Shown one piece after another: positions 1 through 5,520 of a stretch of DNA of 10,423 bases. A program made the position numbers and the translations under genes. Under the pieces are notes generated by a model. It searched no databases, had not been told where the DNA came from, and worked only from the letters and a program-made list of their open reading frames with translations. The DNA comes from CAYVMN01 sp964452575 (GTDB lineage: Bacteria > Desulfobacterota > DSM-4660 > Desulfatiglandales > Desulfatiglandaceae), in NCBI GenBank assembly GCA_964452575.1, contig CAYVMN010000161.1, positions 1 to 10,423 of the forward strand, given 5' to 3'. Each line of letters begins with the position of its first letter. The stretch's first letter is position 1.

Positions 1-69
1 TGGGTTACGTCCTTTGGAAAAAAGACCCTCACGGTCCTCTGCCTTTCTTTCAAAAGGCTAAAGTGTTAC
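1..69 (-). mobile_element. Repeat element A, partial (IS66-like MITE)
   Basis: This is the visible end of a dispersed element cut by the window start. Read on the minus strand it begins GTAACACTTTAG at base 69 and continues through TTTTGAAAG, an inner arm with GACCGTGAGGGTC and T6, then AAAGGACGTAACCCA at base 1. The interior matches elements B (about 1799-1834) and D (about 10324-10359). The terminus belongs to the type seen at the right ends of B and C (GAAAGAA-GG), whereas the interior is of the type that follows the left ends of B and D. The tip overlaps the end of the mutase gene and supplies its stop codon. The opposite end and any target duplication lie outside the window. Confidence 0.8.
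18..36 (-). terminator. Terminator-like hairpin and T6 in element A
   Basis: On the minus strand, 21 nt after the mutase stop, GACC-GTGAG-GGTC forms a short stem followed directly by six Ts. A G-U pair can extend the stem to five. The same hairpin plus T6 recurs in elements B and D. The stem is short for an intrinsic terminator, so its activity is inferred. Confidence 0.35.
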
Positions 70-1722
70 GATTGTCTTAATTTGTTGATACTCTCCAAAT
101 ACCTCCCTGAGCACGCCACAGATCTCTCCCAGTGTGGCATAGACCTTGACGGCCTCAATAAAAAAGGTCATTAGGTTAGCGCCACCTTCAGCGGCCTCTC
201 GCACGGCCTTCAGAGATGAGCGAACCTTGATCTGATCCCTGCCCTCCCTCAGCCTCTGAAGGTTTTCGACTTGGGTGCGTGCATGAAGGGGGTTGGGTTT
301 GAATATGGGATAGTCAAGGTCTTCTTTAACCCTGTAATCATTCAGCCCTACTACTATCCTCTTTTTTCCCTCTATCTCCTTTTGGAAGGCATATGCCCTG
401 CCCTCAATCTCCCTCTGTATAAACCCATTCTCTATTGCGGCTACAGCCCCGCCTAGTTCGTCGATCTTGGCAATCAGCCCTTTGATCTCCTGGATCATAT
501 TCTGGGTGAGGGATTCCACGTAGTAAGATCCCCCCAGGGGGTCGACCGAGTCCGTTACCCCGGCTTCATGAAGTAGTATCTGCTGCGTCCTGAGGCTTAG
601 TCGAACCGATTTTTCCGTGGGGAGTGCCAAGGCTTCGTCAAAGGAACATGCTGCGATCGATTGGGCCCCGCCGAGTACTGCCGCCAAGACCTGATAAGCC
701 ACCCGTATCAGATTGTTCTCCGGTTGCTGTGCCGTGAGGCTGACCCCCGATGTCTGGGTATGGAAACGAAGCATCCAGGACCGAGGATCTCTTGCCTTGA
801 ACCTGTAACGGAGGATATCGGCCCAGACCTTTCTGGCGGCACGGTATTTTGCCACCTCCTCAAAGATCCTGTTATGGGTATTGAAGATCCAGCTAATCCT
901 GGGGGCAAAGCTATCGATATCCAGCCCGGCCTGAAGCCCTGCTTCAATATAGGCGATGGCATTGGAAAAGCTGAAGGCGATTTCCTGTACGGCCGAGCAT
1001 CCCGCCTCACGCATGTGATACCCCGCCACATTTATGGTATTCCACAGCGGGGCGTGTTTACTGCAAAAGGCGAATGTATCTGTAATCAGCCGGATTGAGG
1101 GCTGCGGTGGAAAGATATAGGTCCCCCTGACAGTATATTCCTTGAGGATATCGTTCTGTATGGTGCCCCTGAGTTTCTCAGAGGGGATCCCCTTTTTCTC
1201 CGCAACGGAGATATACATGGCCAGGAGTATTGCAGCAGGGGCATTTATCGTCATGGAGGTGGAAAGGTCGCCCAGGGGGAGATCCCGGAATATCACCTCC
1301 ATATCCTCCAAGGAGTCTACCGGAACGCCGACCTTGCCCACCTCCCCCTCGCTCATGGGATGATCGGAGTCGTATCCGATCTGAGTAGGGAGGTCAAATG
1401 CCACAGAAAGACCCGTCTGTCCTTGCTCCAGGAGATATTTGAATCGCCTGTTGGTCTCTTCTGCTGTGCCGAACCCGGAATATTGCCGCATGGTCCAGGG
1501 CCGGCCCAGGTACATGTCCGGGTGGATACCGCGAACGAATGGGTATTCGCCCGGAAACCCGGAATCAGCGAGGTAATCGAACCTATCGAGGTCATCGGGC
1601 GTATACAGGGTATCTATTAGCTGCCCCCATTCAGAGTAGTGCCGTTTGACCGGCCCTTTGAGTGAACGCTCAGACCATCGACTCTTCTCTTCTTGAATCC
1701 CTTTATCAATATCATTGGACAT
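58..1722 (-). CDS. Methylmalonyl-CoA mutase, large (catalytic) subunit
   Basis: This 554-residue protein is the TIM-barrel subunit of a coenzyme-B12-dependent acyl-CoA mutase, converting (R)-methylmalonyl-CoA to succinyl-CoA in propionate metabolism. Family landmarks appear in order: RPWTMRQYSGFGTAEE (74-89), TIQNDILKEYTVRGTYIFPP (187-206), AGYHMREAGC (233-242), DPRSWMLRFHTQTSG (312-326) and VDPLGGSYYVE (393-403). Tyr81, Arg199 and His236 match Tyr89, Arg207 and His244 of the Propionibacterium enzyme. The Tyr/Arg pair that binds the free carboxylate favours a methylmalonyl-type substrate over isobutyryl- or 2-hydroxyisobutyryl-CoA; longer carboxylated substrates are not excluded. The C-terminal B12-binding domain is absent, as in split mutases of about 550 residues, and the small subunit is not in the window. 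The ATG at 1722 has only a weak upstream GGGG. The last residues (VTL) and TAG stop come from element A, and element B ends 33 bp upstream. Confidence 0.95.
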   Translation of the reverse strand: MSNDIDKGIQEEKSRWSERSLKGPVKRHYSEWGQLIDTLYTPDDLDRFDYLADSGFPGEYPFVRGIHPDMYLGRPWTMRQYSGFGTAEETNRRFKYLLEQGQTGLSVAFDLPTQIGYDSDHPMSEGEVGKVGVPVDSLEDMEVIFRDLPLGDLSTSMTINAPAAILLAMYISVAEKKGIPSEKLRGTIQNDILKEYTVRGTYIFPPQPSIRLITDTFAFCSKHAPLWNTINVAGYHMREAGCSAVQEIAFSFSNAIAYIEAGLQAGLDIDSFAPRISWIFNTHNRIFEEVAKYRAARKVWADILRYRFKARDPRSWMLRFHTQTSGVSLTAQQPENNLIRVAYQVLAAVLGGAQSIAACSFDEALALPTEKSVRLSLRTQQILLHEAGVTDSVDPLGGSYYVESLTQNMIQEIKGLIAKIDELGGAVAAIENGFIQREIEGRAYAFQKEIEGKKRIVVGLNDYRVKEDLDYPIFKPNPLHARTQVENLQRLREGRDQIKVRSSLKAVREAAEGGANLMTFFIEAVKVYATLGEICGVLREVFGEYQQIKTIVTL

Positions 1723-1747
1723 ACTGGATCAACCCCGTTTAGAAGTC

Positions 1748-1755
1748 GATGTTTC
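1748..1755. repeat. Left target duplication of element B (imperfect)
   Basis: GATGTTTC directly abuts the left GTAA tip of element B. GATGTTCT abuts the other tip at 1950-1957. Six of eight positions agree, consistent with an aged 8-bp target-site duplication. Confidence 0.55.
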
Positions 1756-1798
1756 GTAATAGTTTAATGCTTTGAAAACAGTGGTGAGTCACACGGCC

Positions 1799-1817
1799 GA
1801 CCGTGAGGGTCTTTTTT
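1799..1817 (+). terminator. Terminator-like hairpin, plus strand, in element B
   Basis: GACC (1799-1802), loop GTGAG, GGTC (1808-1811), then T6 (1812-1817). It faces into the element from its left end. No gene reads into it from the left on this strand, so its relevance here is unclear. Confidence 0.25.
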
Positions 1818-1900
1818 CCAAAGGACGTAACCCAAATTCTTCACAGCCTGTGGTACGCCCCTTTACCTTTAAATACAGTCTCTGCCAGGCAGGGGAGAGG

Positions 1901-1919
1901 AAAAAAGACCCTCGCGGTC
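1901..1919 (-). terminator. Terminator-like hairpin downstream of the GntR gene
   Basis: On the minus strand GACC-GCGAG-GGTC (1919-1907) is followed by T6 (1906-1901), starting 18 nt after the regulator's stop codon. If active it would separate the isomerase-GntR transcript from the mutase gene downstream. The stem is only four base pairs. Confidence 0.35.
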
Positions 1920-1937
1920 GGCCATTCTTTCAAAACG

Positions 1938-2675
1938 CTAAAATGCTACGATGTTCTTGTCTTCCAAGAGGCTGCTCACAATGTGCTCGCTTCCATTCCT
2001 TATGTGCTGCCTTATCAGGCGCCTTGTCTTTCTCACGTCCCTCTCCCTCAAAGAGGCCAAGATCATCTCGTGTTCATCTGCCGCCCTTCGGAGTCTTGGT
2101 TCTCTCATAAACTCTGGGCGGTATTTCAGGTAGATTTGCTCGAATATCAGCTTACACATGTTGTAGACAACCTTGTTTTCCGAACACTCGATGATCTTGA
2201 GATGGAAGTTGGTATCCCTGATCATAAGTATACGCCCGTATTGAGGCATAGAAAGCCCTTTTGTGTGCTCTTTCATCGCCTTTTCGACGGCATTTAATCT
2301 CTTGTCGGTCAGGTTCTTCACAATGGAAGGGACAAGATAGGTCTCCAATGCCTCCCTTGCGATAAACAGTTCCCTGGCCTCCACCGGGTCGGCCTCGCCC
2401 ACATAATATCCCTTGTTACGTTCCGAGTAGACGATATTGAGGAGCTGGAGCCTGTTTAAGGCCTGAATAATGGGAGTAATGCTCATGTTGAGCCTTCTGG
2501 CCAGTTCGTGGTAAAGGAGCTTCTGGCCCGGGACTATTTCGTGACGATACATCATCTCCTTGATCCTTCTAAAGGCAACGTCTACAGGAGATTCCTGAAC
2601 CTTCCCATCCCTTTTCAAACGGTCCTCTCTCTTAGCACTGATATTACTCTTTACTCTACCTTGTGCTTGAGCCAC
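1938..2675 (-). CDS. GntR-family transcriptional regulator, FCD subfamily
   Basis: I choose the GTG at 2675 (245 residues), preceded by GGAGGGAGG at good spacing. The frame stays open to an ATG at 2840, but that would run through the end of the upstream isomerase gene and add an unconserved basic tail. An N-terminal winged helix (about 29-93; PVDVAFRRIKEMMYRHEIVPG and KLLYHELARRLNMSITPIIQ) is followed by an all-helical FCD effector domain (about 100-235). Asp154, His158, His202 and His224 fit the usual FCD metal/ligand site. Such proteins are normally ligand-released repressors of catabolic genes, often sensing carboxylates or acyl-CoAs. The gene follows the isomerase gene by 46 bp, so the two are probably co-transcribed, and the divergent region at 3499-3696 is the natural operator location. 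The last three residues and the TAG stop are encoded by the tip of element B. Confidence 0.9.
   Translation of the reverse strand: MAQAQGRVKSNISAKREDRLKRDGKVQESPVDVAFRRIKEMMYRHEIVPGQKLLYHELARRLNMSITPIIQALNRLQLLNIVYSERNKGYYVGEADPVEARELFIAREALETYLVPSIVKNLTDKRLNAVEKAMKEHTKGLSMPQYGRILMIRDTNFHLKIIECSENKVVYNMCKLIFEQIYLKYRPEFMREPRLRRAADEHEMILASLRERDVRKTRRLIRQHIRNGSEHIVSSLLEDKNIVAF
1950..1957. repeat. Right target duplication of element B (imperfect)
   Basis: GATGTTCT immediately follows the right tip of element B and matches GATGTTTC at 1748-1755 at six of eight positions. It lies within the last codons of the GntR gene. Confidence 0.55.
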
Positions 2676-2721
2676 CAGGCCTCCCTCCAAGTGCCCTTTA
2701 TAAAGACCCCTCCTCACTGCC

Positions 2722-3498
2722 CTATTTGCCGTGGAAAAACGGCCTCCTTTTTTCCAAAAAGGCCTTTCGTCCCTCATCAAAGTCATCGCTGCCAAAGGCA
2801 ATAGCCTGCATGGTGGATTCAAGTTCCAAGAGTGACTCAAGGCTTGCCGGCCAACGATTGAGGGCTGCCTTGATCATTGCATAGGCCTGAGTCGGACCTC
2901 TTGCCAGGCGGCTGGCAAGGGCCAGGACTGCTTCTTCGAGTTCTCCGGCCGGGACGACCCTGTTGACAAGACCCAAACGGTCAGCCTCGCGGGCATCTAT
3001 GGTCTCTGCCATAAACATGAGTTCCTTAGCCCGCGCGATTCCCACCCTCAGGGGCAGGAAGTAAAACTGCCCCCAATCAGGCACCAGGCCTAATCTGGTG
3101 AACGGTATAACAAACTTCGCCTCCTCTGAGGCGATGAGGATATCGCAGGCAAGGGCAATGCTCACTCCAGCTCCAGCAGTGACGCCATTTATGGCCCCGA
3201 TGATCGGTTTTTCCAATTCCACCATGGCCTTGATCAATCTCTGCCCTTTTTTCAGGCGCACCCTCCCGGCCACAGGTGTCACTCCTTCCATGGTCCCAAG
3301 ATCGCCTCCCGAACAGAAGGCCTTCCCGGCTCCGGTGATGACGAGGACCTTTATGGAATCCTCTTCTGCAGCATGCCTGAAGGCATCCAGGAGTTCAGAG
3401 CGGATCTCGAGATTTAGGGCATTTCTTTTTTCAGGAATATTCAGGGTGATTCTTGCGATGTGATCCGTTTCCTCAAACAGGATATGCTTGTAGTCCAT
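2722..3498 (-). CDS. Enoyl-CoA hydratase/isomerase family protein, PaaG-like
   Basis: This 258-residue crotonase-fold protein has the CSGGDL oxyanion segment (62-67), NGVTAGAGVSIALACDI (104-120) and the ending EGRKAFLEKRRPFFHGK. Both glutamates of true hydratases are missing: the first position is Ser113 and the second Phe133. Instead Asp141 in GLVPDWG matches the catalytic aspartate of PaaG and related isomerases, and the GAG motif and AKFV-F-LGL-PD stretch also resemble PaaG. I therefore predict double-bond isomerisation or ring-modification chemistry on an acyl-CoA rather than simple hydration; the substrate is unknown. The usual GGT after the aspartate is replaced by GQF. The ATG at 3498 has AGGGGG upstream. 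It is the first gene of the minus-strand unit and is followed by the regulator. Confidence 0.85.
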   Translation of the reverse strand: MDYKHILFEETDHIARITLNIPEKRNALNLEIRSELLDAFRHAAEEDSIKVLVITGAGKAFCSGGDLGTMEGVTPVAGRVRLKKGQRLIKAMVELEKPIIGAINGVTAGAGVSIALACDILIASEEAKFVIPFTRLGLVPDWGQFYFLPLRVGIARAKELMFMAETIDAREADRLGLVNRVVPAGELEEAVLALASRLARGPTQAYAMIKAALNRWPASLESLLELESTMQAIAFGSDDFDEGRKAFLEKRRPFFHGK

Positions 3499-3576
3499 GA
3501 AAAGGCCCCCTAAGATAAGAGATCATGGTATTCGGTAGGCATCTGAAACAATCTGCCTTTGCGTACCGCTTTGGCG

Positions 3577-3606
3577 TTGACAATAGGAAAAGTATAGGAG
3601 TAAATT
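3577..3606 (+). promoter_or_regulatory. Candidate sigma70-type promoter for the plus-strand operon
   Basis: A perfect TTGACA (3577-3582) is separated by 18 bp from TAAATT (3601-3606). It would start transcription near 3613, about 85 bases ahead of the hydratase ATG. Confidence 0.5.
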
Positions 3607-3630
3607 CCTGCGGGTGAATCTTATTAAGAA

Positions 3631-3658
3631 ATTAATTAAATTATAAATTAGATGTCAA
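3631..3658 (-). promoter_or_regulatory. Candidate sigma70-type promoter for the minus-strand operon
   Basis: On the minus strand a perfect TTGACA (3658-3653) is followed after 16 bp by ATTAAT (3636-3631). Transcription would start near 3624 and run about 125 bases to the isomerase ATG. The -10 is weak, and several AT-rich hexamers would serve equally well. Confidence 0.35.
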
Positions 3659-3696
3659 GGAAATATTTATACCGGAAGATGTAAGGAGCGTATGTC

Positions 3697-4476
3697 ATGG
3701 AAGCGGAAAAGATCCAAATAGAAGTTGTCGAAAGGGTGGCATTTGTTACGATAAACAACCCCCCGGCAAACGCCCTGACCCCTGAATTGAGAGATGAGTT
3801 TTCTTCCAAACTCTCCCGCTTATCCGAAGACGAAGGGGTGTGGTCCTTGATAATTACGGGGGCAGGGGGAAAATTTTTTATGGCTGGGGCCAATATCCCG
3901 GGACTCGCAGGGCTTGACCGTGTCAGTGGGCTCAAGAGGGTTCAGGATACCCGGAGGTTTTTCAGTCAGCTGGACCGTTTTCAAAAGCCCGTCATTGCTG
4001 CCATAAATGGCCTGTGCCTGGGTGGCGGGCTGGAGCTGGCCCTGGTATGCGATATCAGGATCGCCGCGGATCACGCCAGGCTGGGACTTCCGGAGGTGAA
4101 TCTCGGCCTGATCCCAGGTGCCGGTGGAACCCAGCGGCTTCCCCGTGCCATACCCCTGGGCTGGGCAAACTACCTCTTGTTTACAGGAGAGGCCATATCC
4201 GCCCAGAAGGCACTGGAGATCGGACTTGTTCAAGAGGTCATTCCCCTTGAATCCCTGAGGGATGCCGCGCTGAAAATGGCAGAGAAGATCAACAGCAAGG
4301 GCCCGCTGGCCGTCAGGGCGGTAAAGGAGGTCTCCTACGGAGGTCTCTCACTGACCCTGGAACAGGGCCTTGATATGGAAAATAAGGCCTTTTCTGAGGT
4401 CTGTGCGACAGAGGACAAGAACGAAGGGGTAACGGCATTCCTCGAGAAGCGAAGACCCAGGTTTCAGGCGAGATAG
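3697..4476 (+). CDS. Enoyl-CoA hydratase (crotonase type)
   Basis: This 259-residue crotonase-fold enzyme hydrates 2-enoyl-CoA to 3-hydroxyacyl-CoA in beta-oxidation. The FMAGANI segment (61-67) and NGLCLGGGLELALVCDI (104-120) supply the oxyanion hole (Ala65 and Gly110). The two catalytic glutamates of true hydratases are both present, Glu113 in GLELA and Glu133 in LPEVN, followed by GLIPGAGGTQRLPR (137-150). The protein ends in the family's typical EGVTAFLEKRRPRF. AAGGAG (3683-3688) lies 8 nt before the ATG. It is the first gene of the plus-strand operon and is followed 26 bp later by a 3-hydroxyacyl-CoA dehydrogenase, the enzyme for the next step. Chain-length preference cannot be read from the sequence. 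Confidence 0.93.
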   Translation: MEAEKIQIEVVERVAFVTINNPPANALTPELRDEFSSKLSRLSEDEGVWSLIITGAGGKFFMAGANIPGLAGLDRVSGLKRVQDTRRFFSQLDRFQKPVIAAINGLCLGGGLELALVCDIRIAADHARLGLPEVNLGLIPGAGGTQRLPRAIPLGWANYLLFTGEAISAQKALEIGLVQEVIPLESLRDAALKMAEKINSKGPLAVRAVKEVSYGGLSLTLEQGLDMENKAFSEVCATEDKNEGVTAFLEKRRPRFQAR

Positions 4477-4502
4477 GTCATATACGGAAAGGAGTGAGGA
4501 AA

Positions 4503-5375
4503 ATGGATGTTAAAAAGGTATTTATCTTGGGCGCGGGAACCATGGGAAACGGGATCGCCCAGGTCTGCGCCCAAAAGGGCATTTCGGTTGTCATGTCTGA
4601 TCTGTCCCAGGATCTCTTGGCCAGGGCAATGAAGAAGATCGAATGGTCGGTTTCCAAATTCATAGAGAAGGGGAAGATCTCCGAGGGCCTTGATGCTGTC
4701 ATGGGCCGCATTCAGAGTTCAACGGGTCATGAGGCCGCTTGCGACGCGGACCTGGTGATCGAGGCGGTATTTGAGAAGATAGAGGTAAAACACGATGTAT
4801 TGAAGCGGATCGATTCTCTGATAGGTGAAAAGACGTTCATGGCCTCCAACACCTCGGCCATCCCCATTACAGAGATCGCCTCGGTAGTGAGTCACCCGGA
4901 GAACTTTCTGGGGCTTCACTTTTTTAACCCAGTACCCATGATGGAGGCGGTGGAGGTCATCAGAGGCATTGCCACAAGTGACGAGGCCTTTCAATATGGT
5001 GCGGATTTTGTTCGATTCATTGATAAGGAGCCGATCATGGTAAAGAGGGATATTGCCGGTTTCATCTTGAACCGCATCAATATGCTCTCCAATATGGAGG
5101 CCATGCGGCTGGTGGAGCAGGGTGTTTCGACCCCTGAAGACATTGACAAGGGGATGCGACTTGCCTTTGGGAGAAGGATGGGACCCCTGGAGACCTCGGA
5201 CATGGTTGGGCTGGAGGTCCAGTTGATGGCCTATGAGAATGTCTATGAGGAGGAAAAGGATCCCCGATTTTATCCCCCATCTATCCTTAGGCGCAAGGTC
5301 CTTGCAGGACATCTTGGCCGGAAGACGGGTAGGGGCTGGTATGAGTACAATCCGGACGGGAGCCGGAAAAACTGA
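4503..5375 (+). CDS. 3-hydroxyacyl-CoA / 3-hydroxybutyryl-CoA dehydrogenase (NAD-dependent)
   Basis: I choose the ATG at 4503 (290 residues), 8 nt after AAAGGAG; an in-frame GTG at 4494 overlaps that ribosome-binding site. The N-terminal Rossmann domain has GAGTMGNGIA (10-19), and Asp33 at the end of strand 2 indicates NAD. SNTSAIPITEI (116-126) and LHFFNPVPMMEAVEVI (138-153) contain the catalytic His139 and Glu151. The C-terminal helical domain begins near DIAGFILNRI (183-192) and includes FGRRMGPLETSDMVGLEV. The length fits the single-function HBD/Hbd family rather than FadB-type fusions. It oxidises (S)-3-hydroxyacyl-CoA to 3-ketoacyl-CoA. Its TGA stop shares its last base with the target duplication of element C. 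Confidence 0.94.
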   Translation: MDVKKVFILGAGTMGNGIAQVCAQKGISVVMSDLSQDLLARAMKKIEWSVSKFIEKGKISEGLDAVMGRIQSSTGHEAACDADLVIEAVFEKIEVKHDVLKRIDSLIGEKTFMASNTSAIPITEIASVVSHPENFLGLHFFNPVPMMEAVEVIRGIATSDEAFQYGADFVRFIDKEPIMVKRDIAGFILNRINMLSNMEAMRLVEQGVSTPEDIDKGMRLAFGRRMGPLETSDMVGLEVQLMAYENVYEEEKDPRFYPPSILRRKVLAGHLGRKTGRGWYEYNPDGSRKN

Positions 5376-5382
5376 TATTTTG
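5375..5382. repeat. Left target-site duplication of element C (perfect)
   Basis: ATATTTTG lies directly outside the left tip of element C and is repeated exactly at 5497-5504. The first A is also the last base of the dehydrogenase stop codon. Confidence 0.9.
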
Positions 5383-5496
5383 GCAACAGTTTAGCGCTTT
5401 GAAAACACTGAGGAGTAAGAGGACCGAGAAAAGAGACCCTCACGGTCCTCCCTCTGGGCCAGAGGCTCCCTTTCTTTCAAAGCACTAAAGTATTAC
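5383..5496. mobile_element. Repeat element C, complete short (114-bp) copy
   Basis: The left tip reads GCAACAGTTTAGCGCTTTGA and the complement of the right tip GTAATACTTTAGTGCTTTGA, an inverted repeat of about 20 of 23 positions. It is flanked by a perfect 8-bp duplication. Compared with element B, the 79-bp core and the T6 runs are gone, leaving one complete arm (agaccctcacggtcctc) and a shortened opposite arm that still pair as GAGGACCG with CGGTCCTC. It sits between the 3-hydroxyacyl-CoA dehydrogenase and the short-chain dehydrogenase. Removing it and one duplication leaves the two genes 23 bp apart with the ribosome-binding site intact. Confidence 0.88.
5451..5465 (+). other. Hairpin in element C
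   Basis: CCTCTG and CAGAGG form a perfect 6-bp stem around GGC, followed by a pyrimidine-rich tail (ctccctttctttc) without a proper T run. It could pause or partly terminate transcription between the two dehydrogenase genes, or protect transcript ends; no function is shown. Confidence 0.4.
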
Positions 5497-5504
5497 ATAT
5501 TTTG
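5497..5504. repeat. Right target-site duplication of element C (perfect)
   Basis: ATATTTTG is an exact copy of 5375-5382, placed immediately after the right tip of element C. It runs straight into the AAAGGAG ribosome-binding site of the following gene. Confidence 0.9.
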
Positions 5505-5520
5505 AAAGGAGAAATGGATT

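Larger units (their letters stand above)
1756..1949. mobile_element. Repeat element B, complete 194-bp MITE-like element
   Basis: The termini are inverted repeats of about 23 bp: GTAATAGTTTAATGCTTTGA on the left, and the complement of the right end reads GTAGCATTTTAGCGTTTTGA. Inside these lies a second inverted repeat, 1795-1819 against 1899-1923, matching at 24 of 25 positions, each arm carrying GACC-GxGAG-GGTC and a T6 run. The arms enclose a 79-bp core. From 1756 to 1898 it aligns without gaps to element D (10281-10423); over the last 81 bases I count four differences. It has no credible coding capacity, and its size and structure fit a non-autonomous element mobilised in trans. GTAA tips and 8-bp duplications are the signature of the IS66 family. 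Confidence 0.85.
3499..3696. promoter_or_regulatory. Divergent control region between the two enoyl-CoA hydratase-family genes
   Basis: This 198-bp spacer has a strongly AT-rich block (about 3615-3665) and no open frame worth calling. It must hold the promoters of both divergent transcripts and is the best place to look for the operator of the GntR protein encoded nearby. I see TTAATTAA at 3632-3639 but no clear long palindrome that could be named as the operator. Confidence 0.6.

Noticed and set aside
58..1722. Reading the mutase as an isobutyryl- or 2-hydroxyisobutyryl-CoA mutase subunit.
   Set aside because: Those enzymes replace the Tyr and Arg that bind the carboxylate (to Phe/Gln or Ile/Gln); here Tyr81 and Arg199 are both present.
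1772..2297. Overlapping plus-strand open frames through element B and the GntR gene.
   Set aside because: They read the inverted-repeat element and the antisense of a clear regulator; the products have no recognisable domains.
2620..2647. Part of the GntR N-terminal coding region resembles an element arm and tip (cggtcctc, then agcact and atattac).
   Set aside because: The match is broken and lacks the TTTAG/CTAAA core, a partner tip and a duplication. It lies in a frame that encodes a normal-looking linker, so chance or very old decay cannot be told apart.
2676..2840. A longer N-terminus for the GntR protein beginning at the ATG at 2840.
   Set aside because: It would overlap the end of the isomerase gene by over 100 bases, has no good ribosome-binding site, and the added residues are unlike GntR proteins. 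The GTG at 2675 has a strong GGAGGGAGG upstream.
5474..5503. An outward-facing promoter formed by the element tip (TTTCAA and a TATTTT hexamer) ahead of the SDR gene.
   Set aside because: The -35 match is poor, and equivalent hexamers are not kept at the ends of elements B and D, so there is no consistent promoter in the family.
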